53,361 nucleotides of DNA from an uncultured Pseudoflavonifractor sp. (GCA_904419835.1 CAJFTA010000018.1:1-53361), one strand, 5' to 3'. Shown: positions 15,177 to 24,532, counted from the first letter of the stretch. The notes: generated from the sequence alone by a model not told the origin. Made by a program: numbers and translations.

Positions 15177-15402
15177 TCACGCTCTGGCTCATATCCACGG
15201 GCCGCTCAGGGGTAATCGTAGAGATTGCATGCTTGTAGATCATCTGCTGCTTGCCGTCTGTGGTGAGGAACACCACAAAGGCGTCGAAGCCGGCCACCTG
15301 GCCCCGGAGCTGGTAGCCGTTCATCAAGAAGAAGGTGACGTTGGCCCGGGTGCGGCTCAGGCGGGTGAGGAAGAGGTCCTGGAGATTGTTTGTCTTCTGC
15401 AT
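15169..15402 (-). CDS. hfq: RNA chaperone Hfq
   Basis: A 77-residue Sm-like protein that forms a ring, pairs sRNAs with mRNAs and helps regulate translation and turnover. Sm1 is seen as NLQDLFLTRLSRTRANVTFFLMNGYQLRGQVAGFD (shown by NLQDLFLTRL and NGYQLRG) and Sm2 as QQMIYKHAISTI with the YKHA hallmark. It is short-tailed as in Firmicutes. The ATG at 15402 has an AAAGGAA site; an in-frame upstream extension is rejected. It is the last gene of the mutS-mutL-miaA-hfq run, 48 bp after miaA, the classic miaA-hfq order. Confidence 0.97.
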   Translation of the reverse strand: MQKTNNLQDLFLTRLSRTRANVTFFLMNGYQLRGQVAGFDAFVVFLTTDGKQQMIYKHAISTITPERPVDMSQSVSV

Positions 15403-15450
15403 ACTAAGTACATTCCTTTCTCTCTGGTGGGACAGGCCCACGGAATGCCC

Positions 15451-16386
15451 TTATAGTAATCCAGTTTCTTCCAAATATGCTGTCGAATTTTGCAATGCCA
15501 TTGAAAAATCTGGTATTTTCTCCCAGGTAATCCACTTCACTGACGGCTCCCGGCGGAACCAGGTCAGCTGCCGCTTGGCGTACTGCCGGGAGCGCAGCTT
15601 GATCTCCTCGGCGGCCTCCGCCGCCGGGCGGCCCGCCCGGAGGGCGGCGGCCATCTCCTTGTACCCGATGGCCTGCATGGCGGTGCAGCGCTCGGGCACG
15701 CCGGAGGCGAGCAGTCCCTCCACCTCCTCCACCAGCCCGGCGGCCATCATCTGATCCACCCGGCGGTCGATGCGCGCCCACATGTCCGCCCGGTCGGCAA
15801 AGGTCAGGCCGATGCGCGCCGCCTCATACCGGGGCGGCAGGGCGGCGGTGCGGCGGTCGTGCTCGGTGATGGTCTCGCCCGTCTCGTGCCACACCTCCAA
15901 CGCCCGGATGATCCGCTTCTCGTCGGCCAGGTGGAGCCTGGCCGCCCGCTGGGGGTCCACCTGCTCCAGCTCCCGGTAGAGGGCCGCGATGCCCTCCTTT
16001 GCCGCCCGGTCCTGAAGTATCTGCCTCCACTTGCCCGTAAAGGCGGCAAAGGTCCGGCCGGCCAGCAGGTTGTCGATATACATGCCGGTGCCCCCGGCCA
16101 CAATGGGCAGCTTTCCCCGGGCGAGGATGTCCTCCACACAGGCGGAGGCCTCCTCCACATAGCGGGCCACCGAGTAGTCCTCGCCGGGGTCGGCCACGTC
16201 CAGCATGTGGTGGGGCACCCCGTCCATCTCCTCCGCGGTGGGCTTGGCGGTGCCGATGTCCATGCGGCGGTAGATCTGCATGGAGTCGGCGCTCACCACC
16301 TCGCCCCCCGTCCGCTTGGCCAGGGCCACCGCCAGGGCGGTCTTGCCCGAGGCGGTGGGGCCGCAGATGACCAGCAGCTTGGCCAC
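15451..16386 (-). CDS. miaA: tRNA dimethylallyltransferase
   Basis: About 311 residues. It transfers a dimethylallyl group to A37 of tRNAs reading UNN codons; MiaB, also in this window, then methylthiolates the product. The P-loop is CGPTASGKTALA, followed by VSADSMQIYRRMDIGTAKP, the substrate-site GGTGMYI, and the C-terminal QAIGYKEM and RQYAKRQLTWFR (RNA-binding). Two GTG starts are possible; 16386 has the better spacing from AAAGGAG. It lies 25 bp after a small unknown gene. Confidence 0.97.
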   Translation of the reverse strand: MAKLLVICGPTASGKTALAVALAKRTGGEVVSADSMQIYRRMDIGTAKPTAEEMDGVPHHMLDVADPGEDYSVARYVEEASACVEDILARGKLPIVAGGTGMYIDNLLAGRTFAAFTGKWRQILQDRAAKEGIAALYRELEQVDPQRAARLHLADEKRIIRALEVWHETGETITEHDRRTAALPPRYEAARIGLTFADRADMWARIDRRVDQMMAAGLVEEVEGLLASGVPERCTAMQAIGYKEMAAALRAGRPAAEAAEEIKLRSRQYAKRQLTWFRREPSVKWITWEKIPDFSMALQNSTAYLEETGLL

Positions 16387-16411
16387 GGTCACAGCTCCTT
16401 TCTCTCCCGGA

Positions 16412-16669
16412 TCAGCCCCACCGCTCCGCCCGCTCCAGGGCGGAGAGAATGGCGGCGTTGGTCAGCTTTTCCGCCATCAGCTCCCGGAATTTCACGGTTT
16501 TTTCCTTTCCTGCCTCCCGCAGGGCCTGAAGCTCCCCGGGGATGGCCGCCTGCCGGGCCTCCAGATCGGCCCACATGCGCTCCAGGGCGCCCAGGCGATT
16601 TACCCCCGCGTCATAGCGCTCCGGGGACAGGACATAGCCCGTCCCCTCCCGGGTGGTCAGCGGCTGCAT
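16412..16669 (-). CDS. Small protein of unknown function between mutL and miaA
   Basis: An 85-residue soluble, mainly helical protein (LGALERMWADLEARQ, then RELMAEKLTNAAILSALERAE), with no signal peptide or TM segment. No family is recognised. The ATG at 16669 was preferred over the ATG at 16675 because of its spacing from AGGAG. The tight spacing (13 bp after mutL, 25 bp before miaA) places it in the repair/tRNA-modification operon. It has coding-type codon use. Confidence 0.75.
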   Translation of the reverse strand: MQPLTTREGTGYVLSPERYDAGVNRLGALERMWADLEARQAAIPGELQALREAGKEKTVKFRELMAEKLTNAAILSALERAERWG

Positions 16670-16682
16670 ACCCATTCTCCTC

Positions 16683-18689
16683 TCACGCCCGCTTAAACTG
16701 CTTCTCCAGCTGTCCGCGGGTCAGCTCAATGGCCACCGGGCGGCCGTGGGGGCAGTACTTTACCTCCCCCCGCATCACCGCCGCGGCCACCTTCTCCAGC
16801 TCCTGGGGGCCGTTCTTCTGTCCCCCCTTGATGGCCGCCTTGCAGGCCATGGTGTGCATCAGCTCGTCCCGGGCGGCGTCCGGGTTGGCCCGGCCGGTGG
16901 TCAGCAGCTTGGAGGCAATCTCCTCCAGAGTGGCGGGGATGTCCTCCGGGTCCACATCCGACGGGGCGGCCCGGACGATGACAGCCCCGCCGCCGAAGTC
17001 CTCGGCGTCAAAGCCGAACCGGGCCAGCAGGGGCAGGTTCTGGAGCAGCGCCGCCCCCTCCTCGGCGGGCGGGGTAAAGACAGCCGGGGTCAGCAGGTTC
17101 TGGACCATGGGCTTGTAGCCCTGGGCCTTGAGACGGTCGAAGTTCATCCTCTCGTGGGCGGCATGCTTGTCGATGAGCAGGATCTTGTCCCCCTGCTCCA
17201 CAATGATATAGGTATTGAGCACCTCGCCCGCCACCCGCCAGGGGAGTTCCTCCTCCTGGGGCTGCTGGGGTACGGGCCCGTGCTCCGCCGCAGGTACAGG
17301 GGCCTCCTGCACCGGGGGAACGGGCTTCTCCTCCGGCAGCTTCACCGGCTCCTGGGGGATGACTTTCTTTTCCGCAGCGGGCGCGGGCACATGCTCCGGC
17401 CTTACAATTGGCTGTTCCGGCGCAGGCCGGGGCTGCTCCCGAACAGGCGCCTGGAAAACGGACCTGCGCTCCGTGGGCCGCGCCTCCGGCTTGGGCCGGG
17501 AAATGGGGGCCGCAGGGGCAACCGTTTTGGGGGCGGTGAAGTCGTGGAGGGACAGCCCGCCCTGTTCGCCGGCGCCGCTCCGGCGGTACTCCGCCGCCGT
17601 CATGGTGCGGAAGGCGGTCTGGTTGGGGGTGACGGTGTCGTGCCCGGCGGCGGGGGCCAGCCGCCCGGCGGGGCTGCCCACGCTGGCCTGGACATGGCTT
17701 TTGTCCCCCTCCAGGGCGGCAAGGGCGGCGTAGTACACGGCGGAGAACACCTGCCGCTCGCTGCCGAACTTGACCTCCTGCTTGGTGGGGTGGACATTCA
17801 CGTCCACCCCGCTCAGGCGGCAGGTCAGGTGGAGGACGCAGGCGGGGAACTTGCCCACCATCTTCTGGTTCTGGTAGGCCTCCTCCAGGGCGGCCATCAT
17901 GGTGCGGCTTTTCACATACCGTCCGTTGACGAAAAAATGCTGGTAGCCCCGGGTGGCCCGGCAGCAGGCGGGCAGGGAGGTAAAGCCGGTGACGCTCATA
18001 TCCTCCCCGGAGCCCTTTACCTCAATGAGGCCCAGCGCCAGATCCCGGCCCAGGACGGAGTAGACGGCGCTCTTCAGCTGGCCGTCGCCGGGGGTGAGCA
18101 GCTCCTGCTTGCCGTCCCGCAGGAATTTGACGGATACCTCCGGGTGGGCCAGGGCCAGATGCTGGACCATGGCGAACACGGCGGCCCCCTCGGCGGCGTC
18201 CTTTTTCATGAACTTGAGCCGGGCGGGGGTGTTGAAGAACAGGTCCCGCACCACCATGGTGGTGCCCACGGGGCAGCCCGCCTCCTCCCGGCTCACGGTC
18301 TCGCCCCCCTCCAGGCTGAGGGCGGTGCCCAGGTCCTCGTCCGCCGTGCGGGTGAGGAGATCCACCCGGGACACGGCGGCAATGGCCGCCAGGGCCTCGC
18401 CCCGGAAGCCCAGGGTACCGATGGCCTCCAGGTCCCGCTCGGTGCGGATTTTGCTGGTGGCGTGGCGGAGGAAGGCGGTCTCCGCCTCACCGGCGGCGAT
18501 GCCGCAGCCGTTGTCGGTGACCCGGATGAGGGACATGCCGCCCCGCTGAATCTCCACGGTGACGGTCTCCGCCCCGGCGTCAATGGCGTTCTCCACCAGC
18601 TCCTTGACCACGCTGGCGGGCCGCTCCACCACTTCACCGGCGGCAATGAGGTCGGCGACATGGGGGTCAAGCTGTTGAATGTGTGGCAT
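16683..18689 (-). CDS. mutL: DNA mismatch repair protein MutL
   Basis: A 668-residue GHKL ATPase and latent endonuclease. N-terminal motifs are ELVENAIDAG, DNGCGI, TLGFRGEALAAIAAV and FFNTPARLKF. A Pro/Glu/Ala-rich linker spans about residues 350-470. The C-terminal dimerisation domain has DKHAAHER near residue 505 (the family motif DQHAxxER, with K for Q) and CPHGRP near the end, so it is an endonuclease-type MutL as in Gram-positives without MutH. The start ATG 18689 follows AAGGAG; the frame stays open upstream into the CPBP gene by chance. Confidence 0.97.
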   Translation of the reverse strand: MPHIQQLDPHVADLIAAGEVVERPASVVKELVENAIDAGAETVTVEIQRGGMSLIRVTDNGCGIAAGEAETAFLRHATSKIRTERDLEAIGTLGFRGEALAAIAAVSRVDLLTRTADEDLGTALSLEGGETVSREEAGCPVGTTMVVRDLFFNTPARLKFMKKDAAEGAAVFAMVQHLALAHPEVSVKFLRDGKQELLTPGDGQLKSAVYSVLGRDLALGLIEVKGSGEDMSVTGFTSLPACCRATRGYQHFFVNGRYVKSRTMMAALEEAYQNQKMVGKFPACVLHLTCRLSGVDVNVHPTKQEVKFGSERQVFSAVYYAALAALEGDKSHVQASVGSPAGRLAPAAGHDTVTPNQTAFRTMTAAEYRRSGAGEQGGLSLHDFTAPKTVAPAAPISRPKPEARPTERRSVFQAPVREQPRPAPEQPIVRPEHVPAPAAEKKVIPQEPVKLPEEKPVPPVQEAPVPAAEHGPVPQQPQEEELPWRVAGEVLNTYIIVEQGDKILLIDKHAAHERMNFDRLKAQGYKPMVQNLLTPAVFTPPAEEGAALLQNLPLLARFGFDAEDFGGGAVIVRAAPSDVDPEDIPATLEEIASKLLTTGRANPDAARDELMHTMACKAAIKGGQKNGPQELEKVAAAVMRGEVKYCPHGRPVAIELTRGQLEKQFKRA

Positions 18690-18706
18690 AGCGAACTCCT
18701 TTTCCA

Positions 18707-19417
18707 TCAAAGCGATACGCCCCGCACAATGGTGATGAGCTGAGCGGCGTTGAGGACCATGTGCAGCCCCACGGCGCTCCAGATGGAGCCGCCGTTGTCG
18801 TAGCACCAGCACAGGGCCAGGGACATGGGCAGGTACTCCGCCGCCAGCAGCAGGTACCGCAGGTCCACCCCGGCGGGCTGGAACATGTACCGCCACACGC
18901 AGGAGATGGCGTACACCAGGACGGTGACCACATAGGCCAGGGCCCGGCTCTCCCGCCGGAGGGCGCCGAAGAGAAGCCCCCGGAACAGGGTCTCCTCGAT
19001 GAGGGGCATGAGCACCACCAGCAGCACGGTGGTGGCGGCGGGGGAGAGCTGGTACTCCTGGAGGTACTGCATGGGGATGGGGTTTTCCACCGGCATGGGC
19101 AGCAGTCCCGCCAGGAAGCCCAGCGCCAGCGCCCCCGCCAGGCCGGTGACAAAGGCGAAGCAGTTCTCGGGCAGCCAGTCCACCAGCAGGGAAAAGCCGT
19201 GGCGCAGGAAGGACCAGAACACCAGCAGGGCCAGGGCGAAGAGGAGGGCGTAGTACACTACATTGGCCTCGGCCGCCGGGGCCTCCGCGTCCCCCAGCAG
19301 CGCCCGCTGGGCCCAGGCGTTCAGGTAGGGGAACACAAAGAGGTACAGGGCGAAGAACACCCACCCCCGCCTCCGCTCCGAGGCGGTCATCTGGGGCCGC
19401 CAGCTTCTCTGTGTCAC
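18707..19417 (-). CDS. CPBP-family intramembrane glutamic protease
   Basis: A 236-residue membrane protein with about seven hydrophobic segments. The family motifs are EETLFRG (EExxxR, PLIEETLFRGLLFG) and HMVLN (HxxxN) near the C-terminus. The middle F/YxxxH motif is not obvious, the corresponding region reading CVWRYMF, so activity should not be assumed. The GTG start at 19417 lies behind GGAGG. It sits between mutS and mutL with gaps of 27 and 17 bp, so it is co-transcribed with mismatch repair; a functional link is not known. Confidence 0.88.
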   Translation of the reverse strand: MTQRSWRPQMTASERRRGWVFFALYLFVFPYLNAWAQRALLGDAEAPAAEANVVYYALLFALALLVFWSFLRHGFSLLVDWLPENCFAFVTGLAGALALGFLAGLLPMPVENPIPMQYLQEYQLSPAATTVLLVVLMPLIEETLFRGLLFGALRRESRALAYVVTVLVYAISCVWRYMFQPAGVDLRYLLLAAEYLPMSLALCWCYDNGGSIWSAVGLHMVLNAAQLITIVRGVSL

Positions 19418-19444
19418 AATACGTCCCTCCTCTCTGCAAAATGG

Positions 19445-22054
19445 TTATAATCTCTGCTTCAGTTCGTAAATCAGGTTCATGGCCTCAATGGGGGTGAGGG
19501 TGTTGATGTCCACCATGCGCAGGCGGTCCAGCACCTCGCCGCCCCCCATGTCGGTAAGGGAGATCTGGCCGTCGTCCGCCTTGGGGGCGGCGGCAGGGAC
19601 GGCACAGGGGCCCTGGCCGCTCTCCAGCTCCTCCAGAATCTCCCGGGCACGGGTGATGACCCGCTCGGGCACACCCGCCAGCCTGGCCACCTCCACGCCG
19701 TAGCTCTGGTCGGCGCCGCCCCGGACAATCTTCCGCAGGAAAATCACGTCGCCCTTGCGCTTCTTGGCGGCGATGTTGTAGTTCTTCACGCCCGGAATCT
19801 GTCCCTCCAGGCAGGTAATCTCGTGGTAGTGGGTGGCGAAGAGGGTCTTGGCCCCCAGCCGCTTCCTGTCGGCGCAGTATTCCAGCACCGCCCGGGCGAT
19901 GGACATGCCGTCGTAGGTGGAGGTGCCCCGGCCAATCTCGTCCAGAATCAGCAGGGATTTGGAGGTGGCGTTCCTGAGCAGCTCGGCCACCTCGGTCATC
20001 TCCACCATGAAGGTGGACTGTCCGGCGGCCAGGTCGTCGCTGGCGCCGATGCGGGTAAACACCCGGTCCACAATGCCGATGTGGGCCGACTTTGCGGGCA
20101 CAAAGGAGCCCATCTGGGCCATGAGGGCGATGAGGGCCACCTGGCGCATGTAGGTGGACTTGCCCGCCATGTTGGGGCCGGTGATGATGGCCACCAGGTT
20201 CTCCCCGCCGTCCATGTGGGCGTCGTTGGGGACGAAGAGGGAATTTTTCAGCATCTTCTCCACCACCGGGTGGCGGCCCTCCTCAATGTCCAGCCGGTCG
20301 GACAGGTCCACCACCGGCATGCAGTAGTGGTTGTCCGCCGCCACGCAGGCGAAGGAGGAGAGCACGTCCAGGGCGGCCACCGCCCGGGCGGAGCGCTGGA
20401 TCTCCCGGACCCGTGCCGCCGTCTTTTCCCGTACGTCGCAGAAGAGCTGGTACTCCAGGGCAACCAAGCGGTCCTGGGCGGAGAGGATGGTGTGCTCCAT
20501 GTCCTTGAGCTCCTGGGTGATGTACCGCTCGCAGTTGGCCAGGGTCTGCTTGCGGATGTAGGTGTCGGGCACTTGGTTATAGTAAGACTTGGACACCTCG
20601 ATGTAGTAGCCGAATACCTTGTTGTAGCCCACTTTCAGGCTCTTGATGCCGGTCTTCTCCTTCTCCCGGGCCTCCACCTCGGCCACCATGCCCTTGCCGT
20701 TGGTCATGATGTTGCGGAGATAGTCCACGTCGGTGTTGTAGCCCGCCCGGATGAAGCCGCCTTCCCGAACGGAGAAGGGCGGGTCGTCGTCAATGGCGGA
20801 GGTGATAAGCCCCCGCAGGTCGGCCAGGTCGTCCAGCTCCTGCCGCAATGAGGGCAGCAGCCCGGCGGAGAAGGGCTCCAGCAGAGCCCGCAGGTCGGGC
20901 AGCTTCCCCAGGCCCGCCGCCAGCGCGGCCAGATCCCGGCCGCCGGCGGTGCCGTACACAATGCGGCCGATGAGCCGCTCCAGGTCGGTGATCTCCCGCA
21001 GACAGAGGACAATCTCGTCCCGGGCGATGGGGTCGTCCACCAGAGCCTTCACCGCCTCCAGCCGCCGGTTGATGGCCACAGGGGAGAGAAGGGGCTGTTC
21101 CAGCCAGGTGCGGATGAGCCGGTGGCCCATGGCGGTCCTGGTCTTGTCCAGCACCCACAGCAGGCTGCCCTTCTTCTCCTTGCCCCGCATGGTCTCGGTC
21201 AGCTCCAGGGTGCGCCGGGCGGTCAGGTCCAGCTCCATGGAGGGCCGGGCGGCGGCGGAGTGGACGGTGAGGGCGGCGATATGGGACAGGTCGGTCTTCT
21301 GGGTCTCGTAGAGGTAGGAGAGCAGGCCGCCGGCGGCCTGGACGGCCAGGGCCTCGGCGGCGTCCCCCTCCCCCGGCAGGTCGGCGATGGTGCGGGCCAG
21401 GGTCTCCCGGGCCACGTCGGGCCGGAACCGGGCCTCCCCGCCGTTCTCGCAGCGGCACTCCAGCTTCTTGGTCAGGAACTCCGTGAGGGCGGCGTCGGCA
21501 AATGCCCCATCGGACAGCACCGCCTCCCGGGGCCTGTAGGCCCCCAGGTCGTTGAACAAATGCTCGGCCCGGGCGGAATCGGTATAGGGGGTGGCGGAGA
21601 ACTCGCCGGTGGACAGGTCGCACACTGCTAGGGCCGCGCCGTTGGAGTCGGCGTACACGGCGCAGATGTAGTTGTTGCGGCCCTCCTCCAGCATGGAGGC
21701 GTCCATGAGGGTGCCGGGGGTGACGATGCGGATGATGTCCCGGTCCACCAGACCCTTGGCGGTGGCGGGGTCCTCCATCTGCTCGCAGATGGCCACCTTG
21801 TACCCCTTGGCGATGAGCCGGGCAATATAGGCGTCGGCGCTGTGGTAGGGCACGCCGCACATGGGGGTGCGCTCCTCGGCGGGCTTGCTCCGGTCCCGGG
21901 AGGTGAGGGTCAGCTCCAGCTCACGGGAGGCTACCTTGGCGTCCTCATTGAACATCTCGTAGAAGTCGCCCAGCCGGAAGAAGAGCAGGCAGTCCGGGTG
22001 GAGCTCCTTCATGCGGATGTACTGGCGCATCATGGGGGTGGTTTCAGCGGGCAT
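19445..22054 (-). CDS. mutS: DNA mismatch repair protein MutS
   Basis: An 869-residue mismatch-recognition ATPase. The N-terminal mismatch-binding motif is FFRLGDFYEMF. Next come the connector, lever and clamp domains, Walker A ITGPNMAGKSTYMRQ near residue 625, then Walker B/D-loop LLILDEIGRGTSTYDG and FATHYHEI. The length is normal. The ATG at 22054 follows AAGGAG with a 9-bp spacing; a longer frame runs through a repeat element and is an artefact. Its leader contains the structured repeat at 22086-22260, whose terminal hairpin ends about 30 nt before the start codon. Confidence 0.98.
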   Translation of the reverse strand: MPAETTPMMRQYIRMKELHPDCLLFFRLGDFYEMFNEDAKVASRELELTLTSRDRSKPAEERTPMCGVPYHSADAYIARLIAKGYKVAICEQMEDPATAKGLVDRDIIRIVTPGTLMDASMLEEGRNNYICAVYADSNGAALAVCDLSTGEFSATPYTDSARAEHLFNDLGAYRPREAVLSDGAFADAALTEFLTKKLECRCENGGEARFRPDVARETLARTIADLPGEGDAAEALAVQAAGGLLSYLYETQKTDLSHIAALTVHSAAARPSMELDLTARRTLELTETMRGKEKKGSLLWVLDKTRTAMGHRLIRTWLEQPLLSPVAINRRLEAVKALVDDPIARDEIVLCLREITDLERLIGRIVYGTAGGRDLAALAAGLGKLPDLRALLEPFSAGLLPSLRQELDDLADLRGLITSAIDDDPPFSVREGGFIRAGYNTDVDYLRNIMTNGKGMVAEVEAREKEKTGIKSLKVGYNKVFGYYIEVSKSYYNQVPDTYIRKQTLANCERYITQELKDMEHTILSAQDRLVALEYQLFCDVREKTAARVREIQRSARAVAALDVLSSFACVAADNHYCMPVVDLSDRLDIEEGRHPVVEKMLKNSLFVPNDAHMDGGENLVAIITGPNMAGKSTYMRQVALIALMAQMGSFVPAKSAHIGIVDRVFTRIGASDDLAAGQSTFMVEMTEVAELLRNATSKSLLILDEIGRGTSTYDGMSIARAVLEYCADRKRLGAKTLFATHYHEITCLEGQIPGVKNYNIAAKKRKGDVIFLRKIVRGGADQSYGVEVARLAGVPERVITRAREILEELESGQGPCAVPAAAPKADDGQISLTDMGGGEVLDRLRMVDINTLTPIEAMNLIYELKQRL

Positions 22055-22085
22055 GGGTACGCGCTCCTTTTCTCTCTGAGAGTTT

Positions 22086-22260
22086 CGAAACAGCGGTGAA
22101 ACCGCTGTTTCGAGCAGGCTGCAGCCCGCCGCGCGCACGCTTTGGCCCGGAAGGCCAAAGCCCACACTTGCGGGCTGAGCTGTGTTTTCCCCGACGCGCA
22201 TGTCGCCGGGGAAAACCGATTGCAATTCATTCGCGCCTGCGGGCGCGAACTCTGCGAGGC
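22086..22260 (-). repeat. Structured repeat element, copy A
   Basis: Read on the minus strand: GCCTCGCAGAGTTC (22247-22260); helix 1 TTCGCGCC-CGCA-GGCGCGAA (22230-22249); helix 2 with GGTTTTCC/GGAAAACA-type arms and a GACATGCGC apex; a closing helix CAGCCCGC/GCGGGCTG (22170-22177 with 22122-22129) around a CTTTGGCC/GGCCAAAG hairpin; and a terminal perfect 12-bp hairpin CGAAACAGCGGT (22086-22112). It begins 3 bp after the miaB stop and ends just before the mutS ribosome site. Other copies are at 34003, 38573 and 40052. Confidence 0.88.
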
Positions 22261-22263
22261 TGC

Positions 22264-23679
22264 TTACTCCGCCAGGTCTCCAAACAGGGCCCAGGTGGAG
22301 CAGCCGGTGATGGTCAGATTCTGATAGGTGCCGATGAGCTTCTCGTCCCCGGTGAAGTGGACCAGCCGTCCGCCGGGTGTGCGGGCGGTCAGGTTGTTGC
22401 GGGGGTCGTCGCTGCGGCCGTCCACCAGGCAGCGGATGGTCTTGCCCTCATAGGCCTGGTGCTTTTTCAGGGAAATCTCGTTCTGCAGGTCCACCAGCCG
22501 CTGGAAGTTGGCCGACTTCTCCTCCTTGCTCATGGGGTCGGGCATCTTGGCGGCGGGGGTACCCTCCCGGGGGGAGTAGATGAAGGTGAACAGGGCGTCG
22601 TACTCCACCTCCCGCAGGAGGGACAGGGTGTCCTCAAACTCCTCGGTGGTCTCCCCGGGGAAGCCCACGATGATGTCGCTGGTGAGGACGATGTCGGGGA
22701 TGCGGGCGCGGAGCGCCCGCACCTTCTCCAGGTATATTTCACGGGTGTAGACCCGGTTCATGGCCTTGAGCACCCGGTTGTTGCCCGCCTGGACGGGCAG
22801 GTGGATGACGGGGGCCACCTTCTCGCACTGAGCCATGGCGTCAAAGAGCTTCTCGGTGGCGTCCTTGGGGTGGCTGGTCATGAAGCGGATGAGGAAGTCG
22901 CCGGGGACGGCGTTGACCTTCCGCAGCAATTCGGCGAAGTCCATGGGCTCTGGCAGGTCTTTGCCGTAGGAGTTGACGTTCTGGCCCAGGAGGGTGATCT
23001 CCTTGTACCCGGCCTTTGCCAGCTCCTCCACCTCGGCGAGAATGACCTCCGGGTCACGGCTGCGCTCCCGGCCCCGGACATAGGGCACAATGCAGTAGGA
23101 GCAGAAGTTGTTGCACCCGTACATGATGGACACCCAGGCCTTCACCCCGTTCTGCCGCACCACCGGGATGCCCTCGGCGATGGAACCGGGGTCGTCGGCG
23201 GTCTCAAAGATGCGGCCCCGGCGGGTGAGGATGCGGTAGAGGAACTCGGGGAACCGCCACAGGGCGTGGGGGCCGAAGACCATGTCCACATGCCGGTAGG
23301 AGGTGCGGATCTTGGCCGCGTTGTGGGGCTCCTGCACCATGCAGCCGCACAGGCAGATGATCTGGTTGGGGTTTTTCCGCTTGGTGTGCACCAGGGCGCC
23401 CACGTTGCCCAGCACCCGCTGCTCGGCGTGCTCCCGGATGGCGCAGGTGTTGATGACGATGACGGCGGCCTCCTTCTCGTCCTGGGTGAAGCCGTAGCCC
23501 ATCTCCTTCAGGTAGCCCCGGATGCGCTCCGAGTCGGCCTCGTTCTGCTGGCAGCCGTAGGTGTCCACAAAGGCCAGGGGGGCCTTGGCGAAGCGGGAAT
23601 TGATCTCTTTGATGGCCCCGCAGTAGCCCCGCTGGCGGGCGATGTCCTCGGGGGGGATATGGGTGGTCTTTCGCTCCAC
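22264..23679 (-). CDS. miaB: tRNA-2-methylthio-N6-dimethylallyladenosine synthase
   Basis: A 471-residue radical SAM methylthiotransferase acting on i6A37 of tRNA. The N-terminal MTTase domain has three cluster cysteines (DTYGCQQN, NTCAIREHA, CLCGCMVQ). The radical SAM motif is MYGCNNFCSYCIVPYVRG (CxxxCxxC), and a C-terminal TRAM domain (about residues 395-465) binds RNA. The length is normal for Firmicutes. The GTG start at 23679 has GGAGG 7 bp upstream. It works after MiaA, which lies 6 kb downstream in the same strand block. Confidence 0.97.
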   Translation of the reverse strand: MERKTTHIPPEDIARQRGYCGAIKEINSRFAKAPLAFVDTYGCQQNEADSERIRGYLKEMGYGFTQDEKEAAVIVINTCAIREHAEQRVLGNVGALVHTKRKNPNQIICLCGCMVQEPHNAAKIRTSYRHVDMVFGPHALWRFPEFLYRILTRRGRIFETADDPGSIAEGIPVVRQNGVKAWVSIMYGCNNFCSYCIVPYVRGRERSRDPEVILAEVEELAKAGYKEITLLGQNVNSYGKDLPEPMDFAELLRKVNAVPGDFLIRFMTSHPKDATEKLFDAMAQCEKVAPVIHLPVQAGNNRVLKAMNRVYTREIYLEKVRALRARIPDIVLTSDIIVGFPGETTEEFEDTLSLLREVEYDALFTFIYSPREGTPAAKMPDPMSKEEKSANFQRLVDLQNEISLKKHQAYEGKTIRCLVDGRSDDPRNNLTARTPGGRLVHFTGDEKLIGTYQNLTITGCSTWALFGDLAE

Positions 23680-23746
23680 GGTACTTCCTCCAAATCATAG
23701 TGTCTGAATATAGAATTATAGCATTTTCCCGCTTTAAAAACAAGGA

Positions 23747-23810
23747 TGCGCCCTGTTTTTTTACACAGGGCGCAGAAAAGGGGAGCGCCTGCCCCATGGC
23801 AGACGCTCCC
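23747..23810 (-). terminator. Two tandem hairpins ending the 211-residue gene
   Basis: The first on the minus strand has arms 23798-23810 and 23781-23793 (GGGAGCGTCTGCC type, one mismatch) followed by CCCCTTTTC. The second has arms 23765-23774 and 23747-23756 (TGCGCCCTGT/ACAGGGCGCA, perfect 10 bp) followed after 5 nt by a T-run. Together they separate this gene from miaB. Confidence 0.7.
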
Positions 23811-23840
23811 CCGTATGTGCTCCTCAGCGGATTTGCGCCG

Positions 23841-24476
23841 TCACCACTCCGGCGGCTGGATGCCGTACCGGATGGCCAGGTCCCGGATGTACGCCACCAG
23901 CGGCTCCGCGCCGTAGACCCGGCTGTAGGCGGTCTCAATGCAGTGAATGCCGCCGTAGTCGCCAAAGCCCTTCTCCCCCAGGGCGCAGAGCACGGACATG
24001 AACGGCCCGTTGTGGCTGGTAACCCGCACGTGGATGTACTCGTTTTCCGGCGAGGTGTGCACGCCCGCTCTCACCGGCGGGAAGTTCAGGGCGTCGTCCC
24101 CGGAAATGCGGAACATGCTCCGGCGGAACAGCAGGCCGTTGCTCAGCTCCACAATCTCCCGGGCCTCCTCCTCGGTGATCTCCAGATCATCCCCGCCCCC
24201 CAGCGACACTTCGACGAACACAGGCATCTGACCGGTGCGGACCTCCTCCTCCGTGTAGAAGGGCTCCATCCGTACCCGCTCCGGGTCGGCGGGAAAGCGG
24301 TAGGGGAAGTAGAACCAGACCAGATAGGCCGCGCACAGGACCATGCACCCGGCGGAGATGAGGCGCTTTTTCTTCTCCCCCTTGTGGAGCAGGAAATAGA
24401 GCAGGGCGATGCAGATGGCCACCACCGCGCCCATGGCGATGTAGACAATCATGGGGACGTTTTGTATCAGCGTCAT
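23841..24476 (-). CDS. Membrane-anchored protein of unknown function
   Basis: A 211-residue protein with two TM segments near the N-terminus (about residues 8-30 and 38-55, the second ending LVWFYFPYRFP), then a soluble domain of about 150 residues with EEAREIVELSNGLLF and a His/Asn-rich patch (EYIHVRVTSHNGPFM). No family is recognised. Topology predicts an extracytoplasmic domain. The ATG at 24476 follows GGAGGAG. It is monocistronic, with its own promoter and terminator. Confidence 0.75.
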   Translation of the reverse strand: MTLIQNVPMIVYIAMGAVVAICIALLYFLLHKGEKKKRLISAGCMVLCAAYLVWFYFPYRFPADPERVRMEPFYTEEEVRTGQMPVFVEVSLGGGDDLEITEEEAREIVELSNGLLFRRSMFRISGDDALNFPPVRAGVHTSPENEYIHVRVTSHNGPFMSVLCALGEKGFGDYGGIHCIETAYSRVYGAEPLVAYIRDLAIRYGIQPPEW

Positions 24477-24532
24477 GTTGCGTCTCCTCCCTCCGCTGTT
24501 GCTGCCATTTTCCCGGGGCCTTCTCTATGATT

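Noticed and set aside
18690..19439. N-terminal extension of mutL to a 918-codon frame
   Set aside because: It overlaps the CPBP gene in another frame and is Gly/Ala/Arg/Pro-rich; MPHIQQLD behind AAGGAG is the normal MutL start.
22055..22225. N-terminal extension of mutS
   Set aside because: It is a translation of structured repeat A; no MutS homologue begins this way and a ribosome site precedes the ATG at 22054.
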